A stretch of 64,000 bases of DNA from Trematomus loennbergii (Eukaryota > Chordata > Actinopteri > Perciformes > Nototheniidae), in the NCBI GenBank assembly GCA_012861695.1, contig JAAOOA010000148.1, positions 62,001 through 126,000 on the forward strand. Direction: 5' to 3'. Made by a program: the position numbers and the translations under genes. The notes under the pieces were generated by a model that worked only from the letters and a program-made list of their open reading frames with translations, was not told the origin of the DNA and did no database searches. Below, in pieces: positions 10,586-22,992 of the stretch. Numbering within the stretch: the first letter of the stretch is position 1; the number at the start of each line of letters is the position of its first letter.

Positions 10586-11263
10586 CTCATCTTATCTTAA
10601 AAGTAGAAATACTATGCTCCATTCAAGTAAAGTCCTCTCCCTCCATCGAAGTCCAAGTTATTTTTGGGGCCAGTGTTGTTTTGATGTTGCTAATCAGCCT
10701 GAGTCATCACATTGGCTTATTAGCTGTAATTATTTCATTAGAGGGAATAGGGGCCGTCCATTGGAGCTCACTGAGGTCGATCGCTGGGTAAACATTAAAC
10801 AACATCTTCCACAGGATTATTGTCGAGTAAACTGTCCTTTTTGTGTTCCCTTAAACCTAGCAGAGACATCACTTTCTGCATGCTTTCTGCCATGCTTAAT
10901 AACGTTATGTTGTGACAATTTCCACCTGATAGTGACGGAGAAACAGCGCTTGGTGTGGATTAGTCATGTCTGGCTGACATACCATTTGTCTGATAAGAGT
11001 ATCAGAGCTGGTGATGATTCAGAGTATCAGAGGAGACGGTCCTCACAAGAGAAACGACGGGAGCAGCTGTTTCAGAAAACACCAGAAAGCTATATATCTT
11101 CTATCAGAAAGGCCTCTTTTACACGGAGAGATTTAGCTTCCTCCCACAAACAATTAATGCACATTTTATCCACTACTTAAATAGTTTTCTATATGCAAAC
11201 CATGATCGTTCCGTCTAACAAGTCAGTTTTGAGGCAAAAACTCCAGACCTTCCTTTATGTGAG
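10586..11263. other. Intronic sequence with a 188-codon open frame of no recognisable family
   Basis: A plus-strand frame at 10614-11180 is long for this composition. It shows no domain and no coding-like amino-acid pattern, and it starts directly after a LINE tail. Treated as chance. Confidence 0.4.
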
Positions 11264-11934
11264 CAGTGGTGGAAAGTAAGTATGGTTAGGCTTAAGGGGA
11301 GGGACATCTTTAAGAGGTTGACCAATCACAACAGAGCCGCCAGCTAACCAATCAGAGCAGACTGGGCTCAGGTTTCAGACAGAGGGTGAAAAGAGGTGCT
11401 GCAGCACAGGCAGTATGAGAAGAATAAAGAGCTTTTTGAACATTAAAGCATGGAGACATGTCAGAAAATATAATTATGAACATGAAAATTAGCAGAATAT
11501 TTTCCCTTTAAGTTATTAACTTGAGTATTACCATTTTACGCTACTTCATAATTCAAATTCACTGCATTTTACTTATTTGTAAACAATAGTTACTAGTTAC
11601 TTTTGCAGGTTTATATTTTTAATGCAACAATTATATCAATCAATATATGATGATGTACTTTATGGATTGAGATCCATATTCTGATGATAAAAGTCTTTCA
11701 ATTTATCTCCAAAATTTAAATCCTGAGGACGTTAATGCAACACTTAATATTCTGAAAACGGCCACTTTGATAATGACTATTTTAAGATGTTTACTAAATG
11801 ATAATTTGCTGCTAACAATTTTGTACCTTGACTTAAGTCACATTATGAATGCAGAGGCTTTGACTTGTGTATTTCTACACTGTGGTATTAATACTTTTAC
11901 TGAAGTAGAAGATTTGCGTACTTCTTCCAGCGCT
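11264..11934. mobile_element. hAT-like element (cagtggtggaaagtaa family) interrupted by a family A MITE
   Basis: Left terminus cagtggtggaaagtaag; the right terminus ends cttcttccagcgctg. Flanking octamers are tatgtgag (11256-11263) and tgtgtgag (11935-11942), a 7/8 target-site duplication. After the nested element the host body continues with ttgagtattaccattttacg. No transposase frame. Confidence 0.7.
11284..11511 (-). mobile_element. Family A MITE, truncated, nested in a hAT-like element
   Basis: Contains the paired CCAAT block, gtttcagacagagggtgaaa and the right end agcagaatattttcccttta at a TTAA. The left terminus and the ctgcaaaggc block are missing. It lies wholly inside the element at 11264-11934, so it inserted later. 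Confidence 0.8.
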
Positions 11935-11942
11935 GTGTGTGA

Positions 11943-12515
11943 GCAGTGAGGAGATGGGAGAAAGGTTTAGAGCTGAGAATAAGTCATAAAACGTTTTTAT
12001 CCTAAGTGCAATTTTCATTTGTGCCAGAAAAACTTTGAAAAACATGTTTTTGTAAAGTTTGCTGAAGTGGAAAAGATGCTTCTTTGACACTGTGAGGTGA
12101 AGGAGAGAGATTACAAAAAGACAAGATGAGGCGGAGAATGGAACGAAACAGCTTTGGTTCACTTCATCTGGCCTCTTCTGCAGAGTGCATGTGAATCACG
12201 TTTGGGCTTTTCTAAGGTTTGTACACACACAAAGGAGTTTAAAGACCCAGTTTATCACCTGCAATCAGACGTGATTTGAATACAGCGTGCACGGTGTGAG
12301 GCCAATTGTACATTTGTTGCCAAGGTCAAGCAGTACTTAAGCGTGCCGCCCACGTTCTGTTTGGACGCTCTACTGTATTCACAAACACACTCTCCTGATG
12401 TGAATAAATCATACGGCTGCAGAGAGGAAAAACATGCTCCTGCTCCATGTGCTGAGAGGTCACATCTTCTATTCATTTCCTCTGAAGACTCCTCTCCTGC
12501 CCTGCTGGTCGCTCA
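11943..12515. other. Intronic sequence, nothing recognised
   Basis: No repeat family or exon identified. Confidence 0.5.
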
Positions 12516-13563
12516 CAGAGGTCTGAAGTAGTGGAGTACAAAAACTTTCTAACTGTACTTAAGTACATTTTTCTGGTATCAGTACTTTACTCCACTACTT
12601 ATTTTTCTGACGACTTTTTACTTTGACTTCTTACATTTTGAACAAAATACCTGAACTTTCTACTTCTTACATGTTGAACACAAATACCTGTACTTTCTAC
12701 TTCTTACATGTTGAACACAAATACCTGTACTTTCTACTTCTTACATGTTGAACACAAATACCTGTACTTTCTACTTCTTACATGTTGAACTCAAATACCT
12801 GTACTTTCTACTTCTTACATGTTGAACACAAATACCTGTACTTTCTACTTCTTACATGTTGAACACAAATACCTGTACTTTCTACTTCTTACATGTTGAA
12901 CACAAATACCTGTACTTTCTACTTCTTACATTTTGAACACAAATACCTGTACTTTCTACTTCTTACATTTGAACACAAATACCTGTACTTTCTACTTCTT
13001 ACATTTGAACACAAATACCTGTACTTTCTACTTCTTACATGTTGAACACAAATACCTGTACTTTCTACTTCTTACATTTGAACCCAAATACCTGTACTTT
13101 CTACTTCTTACATGTTGAACACAAATACCTGTACTTTCTACTTCTTACATTTCCCAAACAGGCTGGTTCCTTTAGTTTGAATGTGTGTTGGTGGCGTGAT
13201 CATTATTATTTAGAGTCATTGCGTGCCTATTGATTTCAACACGATCCGTGTATCCATCATTTCCTAGTCTTCTCTAAAGATGAGGGACCAATGAAAACGT
13301 TGTCATGTTGCCGTTGTTCAGCATGGAAACATTCATTAGCTAACAATGACATTATTGTTCTATTAATATAAAGGGAGGTCAGGTACTCTTTAAAACAGCT
13401 GCTAGTTATGGGTACTTTTTACTGAAGTACATTTCAAAGCCCTCTTTACTTTTACTTGAGTAAAGAAGTTTAGTCAATACTTCTACTTTGACCAGAGTAT
13501 TTTTAAACACGAGTATCTGTACTTCTACTTGAGTAAAGGATGTGTGTACTGCAGCCATCTCTG
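12516..13563 (+). mobile_element. Family B hAT-like MITE, copy 2
   Basis: Nearly full length, from cagaggtctgaagtagtgga to the right end gtgtgtactgcagccatctctg. The body after the array is almost identical to copies 1, 3 and 4. Flanking octamers share only gctca, so the target-site duplication is uncertain. Confidence 0.85.
12626..13152 (+). repeat. 36-37-bp minisatellite, about 14 units
   Basis: Same monomer as in copy 1. The first units read aacaaaatacctgaactttc and the last aacccaaatacctgtacttt, so edge units are more diverged than central ones. Confidence 0.95.
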
Positions 13564-14259
13564 CTCATATACAGCAACTTCAATAGGATCAATAGGATAC
13601 ATATTTCACAGTGAAGCTGCAAACTTTCTTTTGTACACATGGATCCAGAATGTGTTCACAGCGGCCATGTTTCCATACAGGTGAGGGGAAGAGAAGAAGA
13701 GAGATCAATACGTGATGGAGTAAGTGGTGGAATAGCCTGGCATTATAGCCAATAAAGATTAAAGCCGTTAGCCTTTGCTGCCTTTAGTGGGTTATTTATG
13801 ACTCTTGATTCTTGATATAATACCCACGCAAGTGAAAATAGCACTTGCTGAAATGCTGACACAACATTATGTCTAATCCATACATCACTGATAGCACAGA
13901 AATCTCTCTTTGTGACAACAGAGCGACTCTCATCCATTTGTCAGACTGTTAAAGGGTCATTCCAGATAAATAACAGATATTTGGGGTTTTATTTGCACAG
14001 ATTTTAAAACGTCTCATGCATTTCTGCTTCAACAGGAGTATTGAATATCACGTGCAACTACAGTATGAAATTCGGCATAATTACACGTATTAATATTATT
14101 AAACAACTGCAACTTCTCACTGTACATTTGACATCTAATTGAATACGTCATTGTAAATGCTAAATAATAATATCCCACTTCTATATTGCGTTAGCTGTAA
14201 TGTAGCCCTCCAATAGTGTTATATTTGTCAGATAGTTTACATATTTTCTCTCACGGTCA
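13564..14259. other. Intronic sequence, nothing recognised
   Basis: No repeat family or exon identified. Confidence 0.5.
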
Positions 14260-14430
14260 ACGATTCATATTTAGTTCTTATTTATCTTATATTTAAGATG
14301 TTTATATTGTATAATTGTTTATTTTCAAATCTTTTTTATTTCTAATTATGTGCAATACTTGTTTTACATGCTGCTACGAAACATATTGCCAATTTGGGAT
14401 TAATAAAGTATGTCTTATCTAATCTTAATT
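14260..14430 (+). mobile_element. LINE 3' end fragment
   Basis: AT-rich run ending attgccaatttgggattaat then aaagtatgtcttatctaatc, the same style of 3' end as at 10506-10585. Confidence 0.5.
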
Positions 14431-14499
14431 ATTGTCATGTACACCGTGTTTTCATGTTACTGTTGTTATGTATTCGACATTGTGCACCATCGTACTTTA

Positions 14500-15588
14500 C
14501 AGTGGCGACTGGTCATTAGGGGCAGGTGGGGCACAGCCCCACCTAGTGTCAGCAGAAAGTATTACAAATAATGATTACAAAAATGCAAAAAAAAAATAAA
14601 AAAATATATAAAATATATTTTAAGATCATGTTTAATCATCTGATTAGTCTGTACATTGCTGTTTTAGTCTGTGTTCTTCTAATTAGTGTGTCTACAGTCA
14701 CAGTGTGTGCCTATTGAGCTGTTTAGAGCCATGTGGGACAAAACCTGATTATGCCCCTTCCTCTCGCTGTGAAGTCAACGGTGACTGTAAAAACTTCACT
14801 GCGCATGCTCAGAGTATTTTGTAATGTAATGTGTGTGGCAAAAAAATAATGACCAGAGGGGCACGGAGCTACCATCCCCACCATACGTCATCTCACATAA
14901 TTCAGAGCTGATTGGCTGTAAGTACGTGTGCCGCGAAAAGTGTGGTGCTTGAAGAGGAGACGAGAGAGCTGCAGTGGCGCGTCCTAAAACCAGGAAGTAA
15001 GCACAAAAAAGCAATGAGATTTCTCCAGAGGATTTTAGAAAATAGCTCGAAATAAGATCTGTGGGAAACGTACCTGTTAGATAAATGCACGTTTTGTTCA
15101 GCCGGATAACATCCACATGTCTACCCTACTTTTATAATTTTTTTATCATAAATCTATGGATTAGATTTATGATAGACTTTTGAAACTACAAGAACATAAG
15201 GAGGACTTTTACAAAAAAGTAATGGAGATTTTTGTCCAGAAGGATAGGCAAATGGACTTCATCTTCAAGTCAAGGTAAGACCGCCATTTTATTGAAAATG
15301 GGATCTTACTAAGAGAGAACAATTCAATATTTAAATGATAAAATTACATGTTTTGGGTATCCTTTTGTTGAACTGTCTGTTTAAAATTAATCGAAGCATC
15401 AGACAAAAAAAGCTTTGAAAATAATATTATATTTTGGTTTAGGTCAAAATATAATATTTGTAAACCTGAAGAGTCAGTGCCAGTGCCTCACCAGCCATGA
15501 ACCTCACTGCACGTCACTGGAGAAGCTTATATATAGACATCTAAGTTTTTTGTGCCCCACCACTTTTGTACATATAAAAACGCCACTG
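14500..15588. mobile_element. hAT-superfamily non-autonomous element, 1,089 bp
   Basis: Termini cagtggcgactggtc and aaaacgccactg, flanked by a perfect 8-bp target-site duplication gtacttta (14492-14499 and 15589-15596). It contains a palindrome at 14523-14543 (aggtggggcacagccccacct) and a hairpin near 15147-15173. Open frames on the minus strand show no transposase motifs. Confidence 0.9.
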
Positions 15589-15596
15589 GTACTTTA

Positions 15597-15925
15597 ACTT
15601 TTTACGTTTATATAAATATTGGTATTTTATAGGATATTTGTTGCACTTTTTTTGCACTATTTTATTAGATTTTATTTGATTTCATTCCTAAATGGAACAA
15701 CTTTCCCCCAGGATAAATTAAGAATTTCTGAATAAATTAAAAGAGAATGACAATGTGGTTTTGCACACTTATACTTTAACTTCTTAACCAAATATTTATA
15801 TTTAAATTAATATTTATTGCACATTTAAATTAAATTAAATTAAATTGTATTCTTAATGGAGCACCTGTCACAAAACACATTTCCCCCTGGGGATAAGTAA
15901 AGTTTTCTGGGTAAACTATAAGAGA
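15597..15925 (+). mobile_element. Two LINE 3' end remnants in tandem
   Basis: Both halves end in cccccaggataaattaa or ccccctggggataagtaa phrases (about 15710 and 15890), typical of fish LINE 3' untranslated ends. No coding part. Confidence 0.45.
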
Positions 15926-16099
15926 ACATTTGCTCAAATAAGTGAAAAACAATTTCCGAATGACTCAGGATAACTTTCTGAAATTACTGGTTGTCCTTTT
16001 CTTAAGATCTTCTTAAATATTGGCATTAATTGTATCTGAATGGCAGAAAAACCCTTTATAAATCTGGCCAAATAGAAACCAAAACCTTCTGCATTCAAC

Positions 16100-16194
16100 C
16101 AGGGGCGGACTGGGACTAATAATCAGCCCGGGAAACTCGACCGTCCGACCGGCCCACTTCGGTACCGGTATTCCCAATAGCCAGTCCGCCCCTG
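16100..16194. mobile_element. 95-bp hAT MITE
   Basis: Starts caggggcggactgg and ends ccagtccgcccctg, a perfect 14-bp inverted repeat. It is flanked by the perfect 8-bp duplication cattcaac (16092-16099 and 16195-16202). It is the smallest complete element in the window, and its intact termini suggest a fairly recent insertion. Confidence 0.93.
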
Positions 16195-16202
16195 CATTCA
16201 AC

Positions 16203-17710
16203 TACAAAACTTCCACTACTAGGACTACCAGTTGTCCGATTTTTAGAAACAGAGATTGAACAATAAAATACCTTTAACTAGAGGGATTACTAGCTCTCTG
16301 TCATCATAACACAGCACAGTAGAGCCATCAAGAACTAAAATATCAAAATACACCCAAACTAAATGACACCACATTGTAATAACTGGTAACAAAGCAGATA
16401 CAGATATTCAAACACCAACAAAAAACTGAATCTGGCAGCTTTTCTCTGACTGAGGGGGTTTCAGTCTACATGTTGGGGTTCATGATGGAAATAGAGGAAA
16501 CACAGAGCTTCTGAAAATCGTATTATATATCAGAGTTTGTGATCTGGACCCCCAACATCAGGCTGACGTCAGAATAATCCAAAGAAAGATCTTAAAAGGG
16601 AGTCATTTAAGATTTGTTATCTAATATTTTTGGACATATGGACGAGACAGACTGCTGGCAGAAGCTTTGCTGCAGATATCAGGTCAGGATTATTTAATTA
16701 TGTTGCATTTGTACAGTTATTAATTAAACTGCAGCCTTTAGTTTGAGGGCGGTACATTAGATTATTTCCGGCAGCACGTTGGATTTGGTTCAAGGTAGTG
16801 TCCGATTTAGTACGAGTGATGTTAAAGGAGGTGAATTTTCGACCTTCTGCTTCACAAACAGACTCTCACAGATGCATGCTGGGTATTCAGAGTTAGAGCA
16901 TTCATCACAGGAAAGCATGACGTTACTTAAATCAATAAAAGGTTTCAAGTTGTGTGAGAAGTGCAGCCTGCAGACGGATCAGATATCAGGAACCTGAGGA
17001 GAGACCACTGCTGCGTGTCAGTAGAATCCAGGGAGAAACAGAAGGGAAAATAAAGTAGTAAAGATAATTTCCACAGGCTAACGGACTGATAATTATGTGT
17101 AGCTAATTAGCATGTGTAATTACTAACCTGCAGCCTGTCATTTGGGTTAATGGAGAATACAAACAAGCCTGTTGGCTTTACAGGTTCAAAATGGTGGACG
17201 CAGACTGACAATCCACCTGTTTACAATGCACTTTAGCCAATGAAAATATATTAAAAAACTACAAAATGTCTTGCTTTTTTGAGTTTGCTTCTTCATGGTT
17301 GAATGCACTTATTATAAGTAATTAAAATCAGAGTTAATGTATTTATACCAGGAGGAATTGAGTTTTGTGACTTTCTCTTATTTCTTTCTTTATTAATCAA
17401 TATTCCCTACAGTTTTCAATATCTCATTGTGTCTTAATATTATATTTCTGAGTTTACCAGATGAATGAGAAGTGTTCAGAGAGACCAGAGGACTCATGTT
17501 CTCTCTCTGGTCCCGCTGCTTACCTCCATTACCCAGAATGGCTTTTATTCGCCCCATTTACCTACTGAATATATTTAAGTGACTGGGTCTATTGTTTTTT
17601 GTCCCGGTACATTTCTTAAATTATCTCTCGCTGACCTGTAGCTTGTTCACAGAGAGCGTAAGGTCCCCAGACTTCTTCTTCTTCACCTGAGGAAAACTGA
17701 ACTGTTCTGC
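16203..17710. other. Intronic sequence, nothing recognised
   Basis: About 1.5 kb without a recognised repeat or exon. Just before the 57-bp array (17640-17710) the sequence shows none of the family A body. Confidence 0.5.
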
Positions 17711-18860
17711 ATCAGAGGACTCTTTAAAGTAGAGACACTACATACTGATATACACCAGAACATCAGCAGGAGAGGACTCTTTAAGTAGAGACACTACATA
17801 CTGATATACACCTGAACATCAGCAGGAGAGGACTCTTTAAAGTAGAGACACTACTGATATACAGCTGAACATCAGCAGGAGAGGACTCTTTAAAGTAGAG
17901 ACACTACTGATATACAGCTGAACATCAGCAGGAGAGGACTCTTTAAAGTAGAGACACTACATACTGATATACACCTGATCATCAGCAGGAGAGGACTCTT
18001 TAAAGTAGAGACACTACATACTGATATACACCTGAACATCAGCAGGAGATGACTCTTTAAAGTAGAGACACTACATACTGATATACACCTGAACATCAGC
18101 AGGAGAGGACTCTTTAAAGTAGAGACACTACATACTGATATACACCTGAACATCAGCAGGAGAGGACTCTTTAAAGTAGAGACACTACATACTGATATAC
18201 ACCTGAACATGAGCAGGAGAGGACTCTTTAAAGTAGAGACACTACACACTGATATACACCTGAACATCAGCAGGAGAGGACTCTTTAAAGTAGAGACACT
18301 ACACACTGATATACACCTGAACATCAGCGGAGAGGACTCTTTAAAGTAGAGACACTACACACTGATATACACCTGAACATCAGCAGGAGAGGACTCTTTA
18401 AAGTAGAGACACTACATACTGATATACACCTGAGAACATCAGCAGGAGAGGACTCTTTAAAGTAGAGACACTACATACTGATATACACCTGAACATCAGC
18501 AGGAGAGGACTCTTTAAAGTAGAGACACTACATACTGATATACACCTGAACATCAGCAGGAGAGGACTCTTTAAAGTAGAGACACTACATACTGATATAC
18601 ACCTGAACATGAGCAGGAGAGGACTCTTTAAAGTAGAGACACTACACACTGATATACACCTGAACATCAGCAGGAGAGGACTCTTTAAAGTAGAGACACT
18701 ACACACTGATATACACCTGAACATCAGCGGGAGAGGACTCTTTAAAGTAGAGACACTACACACTGATATACACCTGAACATCAGCAGGAGAGGACTCTTT
18801 AAAGTAGAGACACTACACACTGATATACACCTGAACATCAGCAGAACATGTCCTCTTTAA
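17711..18860 (-). repeat. 57-bp minisatellite, about 20 units, with higher-order structure
   Basis: Ends at 18860 in the terminal-repeat unit gcagaacatgtcctctttaa. A unit with gaacatgagcagg followed by several cacactg units recurs at 18211 and 18611, 400 bp apart (seven monomers), so a seven-unit block has been duplicated. The left edge joins non-family sequence. Both strands lack stops over most of the array. Confidence 0.95.
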
Positions 18861-18993
18861 ACTCATTGAGAATGCTTTGTAATTTACTGGAACACTAATT
18901 AGTTGAATCTTACACAGAAGCAGACCAAACTTATCACAAGACATGTATGGATAATTGTTGTGTTGTAATCTAATTTTTCCCAATGATCTAAAA
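18861..18993. repeat. Duplicated flank, copy 2
   Basis: Near-identical to 387-516 immediately beyond the family A terminus; the copies diverge after ccaatgatctaaaag. Confidence 0.85.
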
Positions 18994-19638
18994 GAAAATG
19001 ATAAAATCGTGATGGTGTTTGATTGAAAAGTGATCCGTGGGAAGACACCCGAGTGATGCTGCTTTTCACTGCGTTATCTCTTTGTCTTTCTTCCCTCCTG
19101 TTACTCATTGACATTGAGAAGAAAATCTGAAGTCACGATGAGTTTCAGTCTCTAAGTTGTCAAAGTTAATGCGAGTTCAATTAAAACTTCTTCTGCTTCA
19201 CCTCGACATTCAAAACTGAACAAAACAACCATGACTCTTACTGACCCTGCCGTCAAGAGATGCTTTTACTAAATCAACTAGCTTCATTGGTTTCTTAAAA
19301 ATCTATTGATATGACTTTCAAAACTTGATTTACATAAACAAAGGCTTAATAAACCTTTGCTTATACTGGAAGTGAAAATAATAACGTATATCACTCAGTT
19401 TTCATCATATTTCACTCAGTTATAATACAACTGTATAGATATAATAGAAATGCTTGTTAAAATGTATCGACAAGCAATTATTTACACCTTTTATTCACAA
19501 CTGTGAACAAAAGTACTTCATTTTCTGTTTCTAGCAGCGGCATAAACAGCTTCTGTGCAAACAACAAAGCTGAACCTCGAAAAGTTATTTCAAAAACTTT
19601 CTTAGACATAGAAAAAAAAACTGAGAATGTGAAGCTGT
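18994..19638. other. Intronic sequence, nothing recognised
   Basis: No repeat family or exon identified. Confidence 0.5.
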
Positions 19639-20325
19639 TTAAATATCCATATAATGCTAATTCTGTTCAGGTGTATATCAGTATGTAGTGTCTCTACTTT
19701 AAAGAGTCCTCTCCTGCTGATGTTCAGGTGTATATCAGTATGTAGTGTCTCTACTTTAAAGAGTCCTCTCCTGCTGATGTTCAGGTGTATATCAGTATGT
19801 AGTGTCTCTACTTTAAAGAGTCCTCTCCTGCTGATGTTCAGGTGTATATCAGTATGTAGTGTCTCTACTTTAAAGAGTCCTCTCCTGCTGATGTTCAGGT
19901 GAATATCAGTATGTAGTGTCTCTACTTTAAAGAGTCCTCTCCTGCTGATGTTCAGGTGTATATCAGTATGTAGTGTCTCTGGGACATGTCTCCATGCTTT
20001 AATGTTCAAAAAGCTCTTTATTTTTCTCATACTGCCTGTGCTGCAGCACCTCTTTTCACCCTCTGTCTGAAACCAGAGCCCAGTCTGCTCTGATTGGTTA
20101 GCTGGCCGGCTCTGTTGTGATTGGTCAACCGCTTAGAGATGTCCCGCCCCTTAGCCTATCACGTACAATGTGTTGAAGCGCTAGCCACTAGAAGCACAAG
20201 TGTTACATAGTGATGTTCCTCCTCTAAAGGAAACACAGGGATTTTAGCCTTTGCAGACCATTGACATGCACTAAAACCTCTAGAACACACTACAGGACTA
20301 CCAAAAACACAATAGGGCCTCTTTA
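19639..20325 (+). mobile_element. Family A MITE with a 57-bp array (about 5.6 units, 19668-19980)
   Basis: The left end ttaaatatccatataatgct leads directly into tandem units; the first contains the terminal sequence. The body follows in reverse sense to the copy at 7847: catgctttaatgttcaaaaa, ctgcagcacctcttttcacc, paired ATTGG boxes, gattttagcctttgcagacc, and the right end aatagggcctcttta. It is the most complete array-bearing copy. Confidence 0.9.
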
Positions 20326-22984
20326 TTGATTTGATTTATTTTAGTAGTTGCCACAGTCACGCAAAGCTTCAAGCACAAACACACCTTTAACCCTCCTGTT
20401 CGGAATTGAAAATCAACACGACTTAAAATCCATTCCCCCCAAAATAGCTCCTTTACACTTCACTCTCACATTGATTTACACCCGATGGAACATCTTGCTG
20501 TCGAGCTCAGTGATGGAAGGAAATATTGATGCTCACATGACTGAGTGACGAGATACAGTAAAGTGTTCCCCACCTTTCTGCAAAGCAATATAAAAGATGT
20601 AATAAGAGGAAGGCAGGAAGTCATAATTCATGAATATATTCTGTGTTTTATTAAGCCTTGGGTGGGTGGAGAGATCTCAACCTTCAGACACTTCTTTTTC
20701 TAATTTTAACCTCGGACTGACACTGTGGGAGGGTGGCGGATTACTCTGTAAATCATGCATGGGGATATGTTTGATGTGGAAAACAGCATTCAAGGGATTA
20801 CTTTGAGAGTGTAGTTCAATAGCAATATTGAAAATAGATACAGCGTCTTACACCACGCTGCATTTGATTGAAATCCAATACACTGATACGATCAAGTCTG
20901 CTTCCAAGATGCTTATAGTTTTCGCTTCCTGTTGACAATATCACAGGAGATGTTAATTACCTCTAAAGGTGGTTATATTTACATATCTTCCATCTGTTTT
21001 AGTGTTAGCAGAGAACAAATACAGGCCAGGTTTTCATGAAACACTTGTGTAGAAATGGGGGGGACTCATATTGATGTAGAAAAGACATCAAAAAGTGCAT
21101 TTTGCATGATAGGAGACCTTTAAAACTCTCTGTCGTGGTTTCCTTCATTTGTTTTCTATCCAAGCCACTTAGACGCCTTTTACAGACATTTCTAACGCGT
21201 TTCCTTTCATTAGATTTGTTTTACTCACAGTTGAAATGACTTGCTTGGACTCTGGTGTTGTGTTGATACTGTGTTTTGTGTTTAGTCAAAATAAAATAAT
21301 TTAACTTTAAAGGTAACTTAAGAGTAATTTAACGGTTAAAAACTGTGCCTCGACGGCGTCTTTTCGACAGGTTACCCCATCTCCGTCTCTTTGGAGGCTG
21401 GTGCCGTGGGAATTGTAGTCCTTTATACTGTGTTGACTACAGACGGCACAATAAGGTGGCTTTTATTATTAAAAACTAAATACTGGCTCTAACAATCTCT
21501 TTTTAGCGTCCAACATTATGACTTAAAGCTCATGAACCCATGAAAACGTCCCAACTGTTGAAATAATCCACCATCAGAAGAACACACCAGGTCTGAGTTG
21601 TGAGTGAAAGTCTAGATAAAGAAATGATATGTACCAGAAGGGGGATTCGTTCCTAGTTGCAGCTAGAGAGTATTATCTTATCAGAGACAAATCTAACTCA
21701 TAAATCATCGGCCCAAAAAGGTCAGATCGTGGACATTTTGTCTTTAAAATATGTGTAAAACAAGTGTCCTCACACATAATGATATGACATGAAACGAGAT
21801 GATGCAAGACGTGTAAAACCTTCACTATCTTTATCCTAAAAATACGTGTTTTTGCCAAGTCACCCGCTTTGTGCAGTATGCATTCACTTGATTGCATTTC
21901 ATATTGATTCAGTTGAATGGTATGTAAGCATTATCCTTTTTTTTTCTCATGACAAACAGCCTCCAGAGCGACAGACGCTTCATGACAGGTCGAGTGTGGG
22001 CGGGGCTTATCTCTCTGTGTAATGCTTACAGACATTGGCATGATGTTCGCCGGGCAAAGGAAATGTGGCAGCCTGAACAATGTTGCAGAGGCATAAAAGC
22101 TCTCACTGAATATAAATGGGAAAACCGGCAAGAAAGAACGATCATCTGTCACTGCCAAGTTTGCATAGTCTCAGCAAGTTTCCTTCCGAAAAAAAAGCTG
22201 CCGTCGTTCCTTTGACTGCTAATGCAGAGAAAAGAAACACATCGCTGCTGAGGGGTTTTATTTTGGGGTATGTAGAGGCAGTGTTGTCAAACCAGAGGGA
22301 GGCCATTTCCATTGGTGATCCATGGCTTTCTCCAACCTGTCACTGTGGAAATGATCTAGTTCCCAGTGAGCTGAGAACAAGGTGGACTGATTTTTATTCA
22401 TTTTGGGTTGATTATGAAGGGATTTGGATTGGCAAGATTGCTTATTTATTGGAAAATAAATTGTCCACAGGAGGTAATCATTTAGATCTGTTATGCTCTC
22501 TATATCCAATGGTCACAACACTACTCATGGTAGTCAAAATCAGCCCACCATTGTTACAAATGTAGCCACTTTCTGGTTAAATCTGCCATTCTTGATCCTG
22601 AAAACGTCAGAAATGCATTCAGCATCCTCAATAAGCCCTAAAACCACTGCACAATTGTCCAATCCGGCCAAGCCATTTATTAACTGTTGTCTGCATGGAC
22701 TACAATGCTAATTTACACATGATGCTTATTCTGCAAACATAGTGAATGTAAGTTAGCATCTGGCATTTTCTATGAGCTGGGGACCCGTTCTTTACATTTC
22801 TAACAACAACTTTACGGTGCTCAACATTTCTGGGTTCACAAGAGGACTCTGGCAGAAAGACTGAAAGGGCCAGATAGCAGTAGAGAGAGTTTCTAGTTAA
22901 CAACGAGCCTCCGTGTCGTTAACTAGCGCCGCTCGGCTGTGATTCCCAAATCTGAGCCAGGAACAGGAGAGGAGGCTTGGCAGC
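20326..22984. other. Intronic sequence with one family C fragment (21070-21120)
   Basis: The only recognised repeat is gtgcattttgcatgatagga followed by gacctttaaaa, one family C end. A 149-codon plus-strand frame (22116-22565) matches no family I know. It overlaps a minus-strand frame and is treated as chance. Confidence 0.45.
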
Positions 22985-22992
22985 GACGAGGA

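Noticed and set aside
10614..11180. 188-codon open frame
   Set aside because: No domain, no family resemblance, begins immediately after a LINE tail. Within the range of chance for 64 kb read in six frames.
17890..18838. Long open frames of 19-residue repeats (MFRCISVCSVSTLKSPLLL and, on the other strand, NISRRGLFKVETLHTDIHL)
   Set aside because: They arise because the 57-bp unit is a multiple of 3 and free of stops on both strands. They occur in every array, in transposon ends, and lack promoters or splice signals.
22116..22565. 149-codon open frame
   Set aside because: No recognisable family, no splice or promoter support, overlapping frames on the other strand.
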